Assembly (NCBI RefSeq): GCF_900109225.1
Contig: NZ_FNZK01000015.1
Location: 1 to 64,000 of the forward strand
Direction: 5' to 3'
Origin: Propionispira arboris
Lineage (GTDB): Bacteria > Bacillota > Negativicutes > Selenomonadales > Selenomonadaceae
DNA length: 64,000 nt
Of this stretch, positions 55,959 through 64,000 are shown piece after piece. The notes beneath the pieces are model-generated. The model saw only the letters and a program-made list of their open reading frames with translations. It was not told the DNA's origin and did not search any database. Numbering within the stretch: position 1 is the first letter of the stretch; every line of letters begins with the position of its first letter. The position numbers were made by a program, and so were the translations under genes.

Positions 55959-57131
55959 TTAGTGATGAAATAAGCGAATTCCGGTAAATGCCATAGTCAT
56001 ATTATATTTATCGCAGGTTTCAATTACATTATCATCGCGAATTGAGCCGCCGCTTTGTGCTACAAAATCAACGCCGCTTTTGTGAGCCCGTTCAATATTA
56101 TCGCCAAAAGGGAAAAAGGCATCGGACCCAAGCGCTACACCCGTCAGTGTTTTCAGCCAAGCCGATTTTTCTTCTTTTGTAAAAACGGCGGGCTTTTCGG
56201 TAAAGACTGTTTCCCAAACACCATCTTGCAACAAGTCCATATAATCATCTGAAATATAGGTATCAATCGCATTATCGCGGTCTGGACGACGTATATTTGT
56301 TTTGAAAGGCAGTTGAATTACTTTTTGATTTTGTCTTAAATACCAGACATCGGCTTTACTGCCGGCGAGTCTTGTACAATGGACGCGTGACTGCTGACCA
56401 GCTCCAATTCCAATCGCCTGACCATCTTTGGTATAACATACAGAATTAGATTGTGTATATTTAAGTGTGATGAGTGCAATTAAAAGATCACGTTTTGCAT
56501 TGTCTGATAAGTTTTTCTTTTTCGTCGGAATTGTCTCAAGACAAGTAGCATCTATTTTTAAAGTATTGCGTTTTTGTTCGAAAGTAATACCAAAAACTTC
56601 TTTTTTTTCAATCAATGGTGCTTCATAACTTGGATCAACTTTAATGACCAGATAGCTGCCTTTGCGTTTTGTTTTGAGTATTTCGAGTGCCGCCGCAGAA
56701 TAAGATGGTGCGATAATCCCATCCGATACTTCACGGGCAAGAAAAGATGCTGTTTGAGCATCACATTCTGTCGATAAAGCGACAAAATCACCATAAGAGG
56801 ACATTCTGTCGGCACCGCGCGCCCGAACGTAGGCTGTTGCAATGGGGGACAATTCGATGCCATCAACAAAGTAGACTTTTTTTAAAATATCGGATAATGG
56901 TGTCGCTACAGCAGCTCCAGCGGGGCTGACGTGTTTAAAGGATGCTGCTGCCGGCAGACTGGTCGCTTGACTCAATTCCTGGACGAGCTGCCAACTGTTG
57001 AATGCATCTAAGAGATTGATATAACCAGGTTTGCCATTTAATACAGTAATGGGAAGATTACCGGATTCAACAAAGATTTTTGCTGGCTTTTGATTTGGAT
57101 TACAGCCATATTTTAGTTCAATTTCATTCAT
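55959..57131 (-). CDS. purH: AICAR formyltransferase, stand-alone (PurH C-terminal domain type)
   Basis: This 390-residue protein matches the transformylase part of PurH: KYGCNPNQKPAKIF at the start, the catalytic SFKHVSPAGAAVA, and the end DNIERAHKSGVDFVAQSGGS with RDDNVIETCDKYNMTMAFTG. It formylates AICAR in purine synthesis. The N-terminal IMP cyclohydrolase domain of normal PurH (about 190 residues) is absent, so ring closure must be done by a separate protein. A ZTP riboswitch precedes it, in line with this substrate. It is transcribed singly. Confidence 0.9.
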   Translation of the reverse strand: MNEIELKYGCNPNQKPAKIFVESGNLPITVLNGKPGYINLLDAFNSWQLVQELSQATSLPAAASFKHVSPAGAAVATPLSDILKKVYFVDGIELSPIATAYVRARGADRMSSYGDFVALSTECDAQTASFLAREVSDGIIAPSYSAAALEILKTKRKGSYLVIKVDPSYEAPLIEKKEVFGITFEQKRNTLKIDATCLETIPTKKKNLSDNAKRDLLIALITLKYTQSNSVCYTKDGQAIGIGAGQQSRVHCTRLAGSKADVWYLRQNQKVIQLPFKTNIRRPDRDNAIDTYISDDYMDLLQDGVWETVFTEKPAVFTKEEKSAWLKTLTGVALGSDAFFPFGDNIERAHKSGVDFVAQSGGSIRDDNVIETCDKYNMTMAFTGIRLFHH

Positions 57132-57159
57132 ATAGAGAATCTCCTTTACTTAAAAAAAG

Positions 57160-57262
57160 ATATCAAAAAGAGCCCACTTGTCTTGGGTCTTTTTTGCCCA
57201 GACGGTCGGCTCTTTTTTGCTATACTTCATGTGGTCATTTCCACTTCCGTCAGTCGTATAAC
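57160..57262 (-). promoter_or_regulatory. ZTP (pfl) riboswitch with terminator
   Basis: On the minus strand 57262-57191 reads ACGACTGACGGAAGTGG, then ACCACATGAAG, then GCCGACCGTCTGGGC, the conserved 5' and 3' parts of the pfl motif that senses ZTP/ZMP. The expression platform pairs GAGCC (57210) with GGCTC (57170), followed by a T-run. ZMP is AICAR, the substrate of the downstream enzyme. Assignment is by recognised motif. Confidence 0.82.
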
Positions 57263-57275
57263 AACTTCTAGTATG

Positions 57276-57304
57276 AATGTATCATTGGGGCTCTTTTTTG
57301 TCAA
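57276..57304 (-). promoter_or_regulatory. Promoter of the riboswitch-formyltransferase unit
   Basis: On the minus strand: TTGACA (57299-57304), 17-base spacer, TACATT (57276-57281). Confidence 0.6.
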
Positions 57305-57472
57305 GCTGAGTCGCTTTTTTATTTTTTATAGTCGCAGCTTGGTGGGGATGGCTTCTATGGATAAAACAAGATTAAATAATAAATAAAAAAACAAATAGTA
57401 GCTTTAATTTATATTGTTTAGGAAAAAACAATATAAAAAGAGTCTAAATAATAAAATATTTACGATTGGTAC

Positions 57473-57501
57473 TTGATTTTTTTCCTTGTATAGTTTATTA
57501 T
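57473..57501 (+). promoter_or_regulatory. Promoter of the sorbitol operon
   Basis: TTGATT (57473-57478), 17-base spacer, TATTAT (57496-57501). Downstream, CAAATGTT/AACATATG (57516-57523 with 57533-57540) is a candidate operator for the SorC-type regulator. The remaining upstream sequence (57305-57472) holds a TTTATATTGTTT inverted repeat at 57406-57436 and nothing else clear. Confidence 0.55.
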
Positions 57502-57579
57502 AAGCACAAGGATAACAAATGTTATGTATGGGAACATATGTGACAATGCATTACATTATAAATATAAATAGGTGGTGTA

Positions 57580-58554
57580 TTGATGATACCGGTAGAACGA
57601 CGTTTATTAATAAAAGTGGCAAACATGTATTATATAGAGAATATGAAACAGAGTGATATTGCTGCTAAGCTGGGGATGAATCGTACAACTGTAAGTAAAT
57701 ATTTAAAAAGAGCCATGGACGCAGGACTTGTTAAAATATCAATTGTTGATGATTCTTATGCATATTTAGAAGCAGCTTTAGAACGAAAATTTAATCTTAA
57801 GGAAGTTTATATTGTTTCATCCAATTCTGATTCGGATGAAGTAAAAAATAATATGGGAAAAGCCGGACTGGCTTTTTTAAAACGCATTATTGCGGTTAAT
57901 AAAATAATTGGTTTTGCCTGGGGGAGTTCAATCGGTGCATTGGCTAGACAGTCTGCTTTAGAACATTGCAGCCCGGTATCAGTTGATTTTGTTCCGCTGG
58001 TAGGTGGACCGGAAAATATTGATAGTGAGTTTCATGTTAATACGATTTGTTATAAGGTAGCGCAGGCATTTTCTTCAAACAGCCATTATTTATATGCGCC
58101 GGCTATTACGAAAACAGCGGAGATTCGCGAGGCGATTATTCAAGATGTGAATTATGCAAATATAGTTGAATATTGGAACAATATGGATATTGCTTTTGTC
58201 GGTATTGGAGCTCCAGTTAAATCTTCGAATCTTGTTTGGGCTGGTGATTTTGCTACTGGTGCTTTTGCTAAGGAAAGTATTGATAATTTGGCTCAATCTG
58301 GTGTAGTCGGCGAAATTTGTTCTATTTTTTATGATAGCAATGGTTTAGTTGTAAAAACTGACTTTACTGATAAAATAATCGCAATTGGATTGGAAAAACT
58401 TAGAACATTGGAATATTCAATCGGGATTGCTGCTTCAAAGGAAAAAGTGCCGGCTATTTATGGGGCACTTAAAGGGAAATTTATTAATGTATTGATTTCT
58501 GATGAAGATACAGCAAAATTGTTATTGGAATATGAAGGAGGTGCACCGATTTAA
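57580..58554 (+). CDS. SorC-family regulator of the sorbitol operon
   Basis: This 324-residue regulator has an N-terminal helix-turn-helix (about 15-55: MKQSDIAAKLGMNRTTVSKYLKRAM) and a C-terminal sugar-phosphate-sensing domain (about 60-320) with GFAWGSSIGAL and VDFVPLVGGPENID. The family controls sorbitol, sorbose and related operons. AGGTGG precedes the ATG. It is the first gene before gutM-srlAEBD and its likely effector is sorbitol 6-phosphate. Confidence 0.88.
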   Translation: MMIPVERRLLIKVANMYYIENMKQSDIAAKLGMNRTTVSKYLKRAMDAGLVKISIVDDSYAYLEAALERKFNLKEVYIVSSNSDSDEVKNNMGKAGLAFLKRIIAVNKIIGFAWGSSIGALARQSALEHCSPVSVDFVPLVGGPENIDSEFHVNTICYKVAQAFSSNSHYLYAPAITKTAEIREAIIQDVNYANIVEYWNNMDIAFVGIGAPVKSSNLVWAGDFATGAFAKESIDNLAQSGVVGEICSIFYDSNGLVVKTDFTDKIIAIGLEKLRTLEYSIGIAASKEKVPAIYGALKGKFINVLISDEDTAKLLLEYEGGAPI

Positions 58555-58626
58555 TTTAGCAAACATATGGATTACAAATTCAAAGGGTTGGATTTTGTTT
58601 AAAGAGTATTAAAGGAGGAACATATA

Positions 58627-59040
58627 ATGTTGTGGTTGATTTTATTGGGGGCTTTGATGTGGATTTTGCAATGTGTATTAGGCCTTTTGCAGTTTCGCCG
58701 CTTCAATCGCCATCTGAAACACCTTAGATCCTTTGGCAGAGTTGCAATTGGCCGATCAAAAGGCAGAGTGGTCGCAGGTGCAGTGGTATTGTTGTGTATT
58801 GATGAAAACTGCAATATCATCAAAGGTGAAAAAATTGAAGGACTAACAATCTTTGCTGGTGTGAAGTCATTTGACTGCTTGAATGGAATCAACTTATTAG
58901 ACCTAAATGAGATGGTTTGTGCAGGGCTGCCTAAACAGACTAAAAAAGCTGTATTACAGGCTGTCGAAGATTATAAATCATTTAGCCAGTTGGAATTGGA
59001 AAAAAAAATGATGACTACAGCCAATGAATTAGCTGACTGA
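58627..59040 (+). CDS. gutM: Glucitol operon activator protein GutM
   Basis: This 137-residue protein has one N-terminal membrane segment (MLWLILLGALMWILQCVLGLLQ) and a soluble part with RFNRHLKHLRSFGRVAIGRSKGRVVAG, typical of GutM/SrlM. It is a co-activator of glucitol operons. AAGGAGG precedes the ATG. Confidence 0.88.
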   Translation: MLWLILLGALMWILQCVLGLLQFRRFNRHLKHLRSFGRVAIGRSKGRVVAGAVVLLCIDENCNIIKGEKIEGLTIFAGVKSFDCLNGINLLDLNEMVCAGLPKQTKKAVLQAVEDYKSFSQLELEKKMMTTANELAD

Positions 59041-59149
59041 GCGGGTCTTTGTGTTTCATTCGATATTTGTTTATATCAAAATATTTTCAAACCTTTGATT
59101 GTGATAAATGATTAATATGCCAAAAGTCAAAAAGAAAGAAGGGTTATTT

Positions 59150-59704
59150 ATGGATTCATTAGTTTTCTTAGCACAAGGTTTTATCGGTATGTTTAATGCA
59201 GGAGGTAAAACATTTGTTTCTCTGGTTACCGGTATTGTTCCTACTTTAATCTGTTTACTCGTAGCAATGAATGCTATTATTCGTTTTGTTGGCGAAGATA
59301 AAATTGAAAAACTTGCGCATCTTTGTGCAGGTAACGTAATTGCAAGGTATATGATCCTTCCTGTTATTGGGACATTTTTCTTTTGTAATCCAATGACATT
59401 ATCACTGGGCAAGTTTATGCCAGAAAAATTTAAACCAAGTTATTATGCGGCAAGTTCATTTTCTTGTCATACCTTAAATGGGTTATTTCCTCATGTAAAT
59501 CCTGGTGAACTTTTTGTTTTCTTAGGAATTGCAAATGGCATTACTCAGCTTGGTTTTCCTACCGTTGACCTGGCATTACGTTATTTCTTAGTTGGGATTG
59601 TAACGAATTTCTTAAGAGGCTGGATTACGGATTTTACGACATCTTATGTTGAAAAACAGCAGGGGGTTAAATTAAATACGGAAGTTGTCGCAATCAAGTC
59701 CTAA
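59150..59704 (+). CDS. srlA: PTS glucitol/sorbitol EIIC (first permease part)
   Basis: This 184-residue membrane subunit has [19 protein letters not shown] and a central segment [43 protein letters not shown]. It forms the sorbitol channel with SrlE. The ATG at 59150 follows GAAGGG; a longer frame from 59108 has no good ribosome site. Confidence 0.92.
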   Translation: MDSLVFLAQGFIGMFNAGGKTFVSLVTGIVPTLICLLVAMNAIIRFVGEDKIEKLAHLCAGNVIARYMILPVIGTFFFCNPMTLSLGKFMPEKFKPSYYAASSFSCHTLNGLFPHVNPGELFVFLGIANGITQLGFPTVDLALRYFLVGIVTNFLRGWITDFTTSYVEKQQGVKLNTEVVAIKS

Positions 59705-59746
59705 ATACTGAACATGAGAATGATAACGTAAAGGAGATTACTAAAA

Positions 59747-60742
59747 ATGGCAGATTATAAAGAAATTGTTGTATCCGCAGGTAAGGGGGGCTTTGGCGGC
59801 CCGCTTGTGCTCACGCCAACGGATAAGAAAAATAAAGTGGTAAATATAACCGGTGGTGTAATATCACCAATTTCACAGAAAATTGTAGAGATGACGGGTT
59901 GCGAACTTATTGATGGCTTTAAAACCAAGGTGCCGGACGATGAAACGTTATGTGTGGTAATTGATTGCGGAGGTACGCTTCGTTGTGGTATTTATCCGCA
60001 AAAACGGATACCAACAATCAACCTAAATCCAACAGGACCTAGTGGGCCTCTGGCACAGCATATTAAAGCCGATATTTATGTATCCAATGTAACAGAAGCC
60101 AATATTACCTTCAGTGACGGATCAGTGGCAGCAGCTGTTTCGACTTCAGTTGTACCTGGGGGCATCAGTAAACGCTCTTATGATACAAGCAAAAAAATAT
60201 CGGAACAACAGGTTGGGGCGATGGCGAAAATTGGTAAGATGATGGGTTCGATTACCGCTACATTGTACCAAGCCGGGCGTGATACAATTAATACGATTAT
60301 TAAGACCATATTACCATTTATGGCATTTGTATCGATGCTTATCGGTGTCGTTTTAAGTACAGGAATAGGTGATGTTATCGCGAATTTCTTAACACCACTT
60401 GCAGGATCCTTTGGTGGTCTATTGATTTTATCTCTTATATGCTCATTTCCATTTCTTTCCCCATTTTTAGGACCGGGGGCTGTTATAGCACAGGTTATCG
60501 GGGTTTTAGTTGGTGTGGAAATTGGTAAAGGCAGTATTCCGCCGCATCTTGCATTGCCAGCACTATTTGCTATTAATGCACAAGCTGCTTGTGACTTTAT
60601 CCCAGTGGGGTTAGGTCTGGCAGAAGCAGAAGCCGAAACGGTTGAAGTTGGGGTACCATCTGTACTTTATTCCCGCTTTATTACAGGTCCGCTTACAGTA
60701 GCAATTGCTTGGTTGGCTAGTTTTGGCTTATATGAAAGTTAA
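59747..60742 (+). CDS. srlE: PTS glucitol/sorbitol EIIBC
   Basis: This 331-residue subunit has an N-terminal EIIB part (about 1-120, with [15 protein letters not shown] holding the candidate phospho-cysteine) and C-terminal membrane segments from about 185 ([43 protein letters not shown]). It transfers phosphate to incoming sorbitol. AAGGAG precedes the ATG. Confidence 0.92.
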   Translation: MADYKEIVVSAGKGGFGGPLVLTPTDKKNKVVNITGGVISPISQKIVEMTGCELIDGFKTKVPDDETLCVVIDCGGTLRCGIYPQKRIPTINLNPTGPSGPLAQHIKADIYVSNVTEANITFSDGSVAAAVSTSVVPGGISKRSYDTSKKISEQQVGAMAKIGKMMGSITATLYQAGRDTINTIIKTILPFMAFVSMLIGVVLSTGIGDVIANFLTPLAGSFGGLLILSLICSFPFLSPFLGPGAVIAQVIGVLVGVEIGKGSIPPHLALPALFAINAQAACDFIPVGLGLAEAEAETVEVGVPSVLYSRFITGPLTVAIAWLASFGLYES

Positions 60743-60825
60743 ATAAAATAACAACTTTTATTGGCAGGATAAAGTTAAAAGATTTTATTCTGCCGAAAAA
60801 GTTGAATTTTTTGGGGGTATTACAA

Positions 60826-61194
60826 ATGCAGACAATTTATAAGACAAAAGTAGTGAAGCTGGGGTCTTTAGTAGAATCTTTCAAAAGTGAAAAAATGATG
60901 ATTTTATTTAATGAAAATGCTCCTGAAGAGTTAGTGGATTATTGTGTGCTTCATGATGGAAATCAATTACAAGATCTTATTAAAATAGGAGATATTTTTC
61001 AAATAAATCAACGCAAATATAAAATCGTTTTTGTCGGAAATCAAGTGCAGAAAAATTTACAGGATTTGGGACATATCACATTGCGTTTTAATAATAATCA
61101 GGAAGGCGAATCATTAGAAGGTAGTTTGTATCTTGAAGATTTGCCAATTGGGGCAATAACTTTAGGGGATGAACTTACGATTATACGTGTTTGA
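60826..61194 (+). CDS. srlB: PTS glucitol/sorbitol EIIA
   Basis: This 122-residue cytoplasmic subunit has VDYCVLHDGNQLQ near residue 40, with the candidate phospho-histidine, and LGHITLRFNNNQEGESLEGSLYLED in the second half. The ATG at 60826 follows GGGGG; a longer frame from 60802 has no ribosome site. A weak terminator follows. Confidence 0.9.
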   Translation: MQTIYKTKVVKLGSLVESFKSEKMMILFNENAPEELVDYCVLHDGNQLQDLIKIGDIFQINQRKYKIVFVGNQVQKNLQDLGHITLRFNNNQEGESLEGSLYLEDLPIGAITLGDELTIIRV

Positions 61195-61212
61195 TCTAAC
61201 AAAGAATATAAT

Positions 61213-61242
61213 AAAGGCTGCAGCGTACGCGACGGCCTTTTC
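61213..61242 (+). terminator. Hairpin after srlB
   Basis: AAAGGC pairs with GGCCTTT across about 15 bases that can themselves fold, followed by TTTTCT. It probably reduces but need not stop read-through to srlD. Confidence 0.55.
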
Positions 61243-61322
61243 TATAAAAATAAAATGTGAAGAAATGCACATACTTTAGGCTGGATGAATATTTGGTCAA
61301 AACTAGAATAGGGGAGATAAAA

Positions 61323-62141
61323 ATGGAATCTTGGTTGAAAATAGAAAGAAAAACAGCAATTGTGACTGGTGGGGCCTCAGGCATTGGTAAGGCAGTTGCA
61401 CAAATGTTTTTAGATAATGGAACAAATGTTGTAGTTTGTGATATGAATCCGAGTCAACCAGAGTTTGATACGCATTCAGCGAGTGGTGAAATGTTGTATG
61501 TTGTTACGGATGTTACGAAAGCGTCAAGTATTTCTTTGATGCTTGATCTGGCCAAAAAGAAATTTGGTAAAATTGATATTCTTGTTAATAATGCTGGTAT
61601 TAATATTCCTCGCTTGTTAATTGATGCCAAAGAGCCGGCTAGTCAATATGAGCTAACTGAAGCTGTTTTTGATAAAGTTGTAGCAGTTAATTTAAAAGGT
61701 GTATATCTATGTGCACAGGCCGTTGGTAAAGAATTTATTAAAAATGGTGAAGGAGTCATCATTAATATGTCGTCGGAAAGTGGTCTGGAAGGCTCTGAAG
61801 GACAAAGTATTTATGCTGCTACTAAAAATGCAGTCAATTCGTTTACTCGCTCATGGGCGAAGGAATTAGGTAAGCATAATATCCGTGTGATTGGCGTGGC
61901 ACCAGGTATTCTCGAAGCAACGGGACTACGAACGATTCAATATGAAGAAGCTTTAGCGTATACAAGAGATATTTCAGTTGAACAACTTCGTTCTGGCTAT
62001 AATAGTACAGCAACTACACCACTTGGACGTCCAGGAAAATTGGATGAAGTAGCGAATCTTGTTTTGTTTTTAAGCAGCAAGCGAGCGGGCTATGTTCACG
62101 GTGTTACATATAATGTTGCAGGTGGCAAAACGCGAGGTTAA
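61323..62141 (+). CDS. srlD: Sorbitol-6-phosphate 2-dehydrogenase (SDR family)
   Basis: This 272-residue short-chain dehydrogenase has the NAD-binding TGGASGIGKAVAQ, the NNAG motif in LVNNAGINIP, and the catalytic Ser and YxxxK in YAATKNAVNSF. It oxidises sorbitol 6-phosphate to fructose 6-phosphate, which the next gene's product phosphorylates. The ATG at 61323 follows AGGGGAG; a longer frame from 61257 lacks a site. Confidence 0.9.
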   Translation: MESWLKIERKTAIVTGGASGIGKAVAQMFLDNGTNVVVCDMNPSQPEFDTHSASGEMLYVVTDVTKASSISLMLDLAKKKFGKIDILVNNAGINIPRLLIDAKEPASQYELTEAVFDKVVAVNLKGVYLCAQAVGKEFIKNGEGVIINMSSESGLEGSEGQSIYAATKNAVNSFTRSWAKELGKHNIRVIGVAPGILEATGLRTIQYEEALAYTRDISVEQLRSGYNSTATTPLGRPGKLDEVANLVLFLSSKRAGYVHGVTYNVAGGKTRG

Positions 62142-62160
62142 TGTAAAGTATTTTGTTCTC

Positions 62161-62217
62161 AAGCAGTCAGGTTAGAAAATGTTTTTATTTTTTCTAGCCT
62201 GACTGCTTTCATTTTTT
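62161..62217 (+). terminator. Terminator of the sorbitol operon
   Basis: AAGCAGTCAGGTTAGAAAA pairs with TTTTCTAGCCTGACTGCTT, followed by a T-rich run. Confidence 0.82.
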
Positions 62218-62297
62218 CTCTATAGCTACATGGTTATAGATTTTACAGGAATTTTTCGTTGAGAAGCGAATACTATAGAGCAGGAGGCGATCATTTT

Positions 62298-63260
62298 ATG
62301 TTAAAAAGTATTGCAGTGATAACAAGCGGCGGAGATAGTCCTGGTATGAATGCAGCAGCTCGCGCCGTTGTTCGAACCGCGTTATATGAAGGGGTTAAGG
62401 TTTGGGGTATCAATGATGGCTATAAAGGCTTATTAGAAGAAAATATGTTTGAAATGAAATCGCAATCGGTAAGTGATATTATTCAGCGTGGGGGAACTTT
62501 TTTGGGAACGGCGCGTTGCCCAGAATTTGAAACACCAGAAGGCCGTAAAAAAGCATATGATATTTTGGTCAAAAAAGGTATTCAGGGTTTACTTATTATC
62601 GGTGGTGACGGCAGTTTGCGCGGTGCCCAAAAATTAAGTGCGGAACAAGGAATCCCGATTGTTGGCTTACCGGGGACGATTGATAATGATGTTTGGGGTA
62701 CGGATTATACGATTGGTTCCGATACCGCAGCGAATACGATTGTTGAAGCAATTAATAAACTGCGGGACACGGCATCCGCGCATAGCCGCATTATTGTTAT
62801 TGAGGTTATGGGCCGTAAATCGGGTTGGCTGGCAATGGTTGCGGGTATCTCTGGCGGTGCAGAATATATTCTTGTACCAGAAGAAACATATGATTTGGAT
62901 GCTATTTGTGATAATTTGAGGACCAGATATGCCCGTGGCAAACGTTCTAGTATTATTGTTGTAGCGGAGGGCGTTGGTAGTGGCACCGCGATTGGCAAAA
63001 TTATAGGCGATAAAACGGGGATTGATACACGTATATCAGTTTTGGGTCATATTCAACGTGGGGGATCGCCTTCCGTTGAGGATCGTTTGAAAGCAAGTCG
63101 CCTTGGTGAAAAAGCGGCATTAGCATTGATTTCTGGTTTATCAAATATCGTTTTTGGCTTTCAAAAAGGTAAAATTGTCAGTATTGATTTGCATGATGCT
63201 GTAACAAATATAAAAAGTTTAGATCCGGACTATTTGAGGTTAGCTAAAATATTAAGTTGA
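62298..63260 (+). CDS. pfkA: 6-phosphofructokinase
   Basis: This 320-residue ATP-dependent phosphofructokinase has the N-terminal ITSGGDSPGMNAAARAVVR, the RGGTFLGTARCPEF segment, the GGDGSLRGAQ loop and the catalytic PGTIDNDVWGTDYTIG. GGDG (not GGDD) suggests an ATP rather than pyrophosphate donor. AGGAGG precedes the ATG at 62298. Transcribed from its own region after the sorbitol operon, it completes sorbitol entry into glycolysis. Confidence 0.95.
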   Translation: MLKSIAVITSGGDSPGMNAAARAVVRTALYEGVKVWGINDGYKGLLEENMFEMKSQSVSDIIQRGGTFLGTARCPEFETPEGRKKAYDILVKKGIQGLLIIGGDGSLRGAQKLSAEQGIPIVGLPGTIDNDVWGTDYTIGSDTAANTIVEAINKLRDTASAHSRIIVIEVMGRKSGWLAMVAGISGGAEYILVPEETYDLDAICDNLRTRYARGKRSSIIVVAEGVGSGTAIGKIIGDKTGIDTRISVLGHIQRGGSPSVEDRLKASRLGEKAALALISGLSNIVFGFQKGKIVSIDLHDAVTNIKSLDPDYLRLAKILS

Positions 63261-63273
63261 TGAGACCAACAAA

Positions 63274-63289
63274 TGTTTCACGTGCAACA
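63274..63289. promoter_or_regulatory. parS-like site 1
   Basis: TGTTTCACGTGCAACA differs at one base from the ParB centromere consensus TGTTTCACGTGAAACA. It lies 13 bases after pfkA. The second site at 63424 is its exact reverse complement. Confidence 0.75.
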
Positions 63290-63378
63290 TTTGTTTTGTC
63301 CGCTGTCGGAATTCTTTATATTTTTCCTGACAACCTAATAGGCTAGACATCATTGATTTGATACATTCGATATATAAA

Positions 63379-63415
63379 CAAAAGCAGCAAACACATTTGT
63401 TTGCTGCTTTTTGTT
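63379..63415. terminator. Bidirectional terminator
   Basis: AAAAGCAGCAAACA pairs with TGTTTGCTGCTTTT around CATT; it follows pfkA and the convergent MetH-like gene. Confidence 0.85.
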
Positions 63416-63423
63416 GGTAATAA

Positions 63424-63439
63424 TGTTGCACGTGAAACA
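63424..63439. promoter_or_regulatory. parS-like site 2
   Basis: TGTTGCACGTGAAACA matches the ParB site with one variable position. It abuts the stop codon of the MetH-like gene. Confidence 0.75.
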
Positions 63440-64000
63440 TTATTTTAAAAGATTTTTTGCTAAATTTACGGCTACGACACCATCTTTGGCATAACAGTCC
63501 GCACCAGCTTGATTGGCATATTCTTGTGTAAGGACAGCACCCCCAACCATTACCTTTGCGTTACTGCCAGATTTTTTGAGTGCATGGATTACGGTATCAA
63601 TTTGCGTCATCGTTGTTGTCATTAACGCACATAAGCCAACAATATCAGCATCATATTCAAGAGCTTTACGGACAATCGTTTCCGCATCAACATCTTTTCC
63701 TAAATCAATTAGCTGAAAACCATTGTTTTCTAATAATGCCGCTACAATATTTTTCCCTAAATCGTGAATATCTCCTTTTACTGTAGCAATGACGACGGTG
63801 CCATTGTTTTGTAAATTTTGCGCAGGTAAGATTTCTTTTATTTTTAAAAAAGCAGCACGCATCGCCTCAGCAGAAAGTAAAACTTGAGGTAGAAATAATT
63901 TTCCATTGCCAAACCCAATTCCGATGTCATTCATGGCAGCAGTTAATGCTTTTTCCGTGATTTCTGTTGGTGGATATTTCTCAGCCAAAGCTCTTTCAAC
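63440..64000 (-). CDS. Cobalamin-binding C-terminus of a MetH-like methyltransferase (partial)
   Basis: The frame is open to the window edge and ends at 63440. About 187 residues are visible: a helical cap (EKYPPTEITEKALTAAMNDIGIGFGNGKLFLPQVLLSAEAMR) and a Rossmann B12-binding domain with the corrinoid ligand motif GDIHDLGKN and a GGAVLTQEYANQAGADCYAKD end. This is the pattern of the C-terminal part of anaerobe-type MetH (homocysteine methyltransferase); a separate corrinoid protein is the alternative. The upstream domains lie outside. Confidence 0.8.
   Translation of the reverse strand, partial: VERALAEKYPPTEITEKALTAAMNDIGIGFGNGKLFLPQVLLSAEAMRAAFLKIKEILPAQNLQNNGTVVIATVKGDIHDLGKNIVAALLENNGFQLIDLGKDVDAETIVRKALEYDADIVGLCALMTTTMTQIDTVIHALKKSGSNAKVMVGGAVLTQEYANQAGADCYAKDGVVAVNLAKNLLK

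Overview
The window is an AT-rich piece of a Firmicutes chromosome spanning the replication origin. Gene content and order (dnaA-dnaN-S4 protein-recF-dciA-remB-gyrB read leftward; rpmH-rnpA-yidD-yidC-jag-mnmE-mnmG-rsmG-parB/noc read rightward) are those of a low-GC Gram-positive oriC. HlyD-type adaptor proteins beside ABC-2 permeases, gyrA set apart from gyrB and a long dciA suggest a diderm firmicute of the Negativicutes; this is inference and no species is named. The origin lies at about 45.6-47.8 kb, with DnaA boxes on both sides of dnaA.

Left arm, 0-11.5 kb: the right end of an IS1182-like insertion sequence, then a pyrimidine-catabolism island. On the minus strand are an NCS1 permease, dihydropyrimidinase, a PreA-type dihydropyrimidine dehydrogenase and a carbamoyl-beta-alanine amidohydrolase. 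Divergent to them are a PucR-type regulator, a class III aminotransferase, an iron-type alcohol dehydrogenase and an orphan amino-acid binding lipoprotein. Together they can take uracil to beta-alanine, malonate semialdehyde and 3-hydroxypropionate, releasing both ring nitrogens. The leaders of these units carry terminator hairpins, and two of them carry hexaloop hairpins of the kind recognised by ANTAR antiterminators.

11.5-30 kb: a YitT protein, a fructose PTS operon (fruR-fruK-fruA), MgtC, a TetR-controlled HlyD/ABC/ABC/permease exporter, an LCP protein, gyrA, and a second HlyD-permease-permease export operon with no ATPase of its own. 30-39.6 kb: a LysR regulator, Ppx/GppA, a chemoreceptor, cyclophilin, a TauE-type permease, threonine synthase, tRNA-Pro, a probable small RNA, a guanylate-kinase-like protein, HtpX, and a TerC protein behind a yybP-ykoY (Mn2+) riboswitch.

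39.8-55.9 kb is the origin and its housekeeping genes. remB (DUF370) is frameshifted in a run of eight A. 56-64 kb: a stand-alone AICAR formyltransferase behind a ZTP riboswitch, a sorbitol operon (SorC regulator, gutM, srlA, srlE, srlB, srlD) followed by pfkA, two parS-like sites in opposite orientation, and the C-terminal cobalamin domain of a MetH-like enzyme running off the window.

The least ordinary features are the shared regulatory architecture of the pyrimidine island, the DnaA-box cluster at 17.3 kb far from oriC, two MITE-like elements sharing ends at 29.9 and 33.8 kb, the ATPase-less exporter operon and the remB frameshift.
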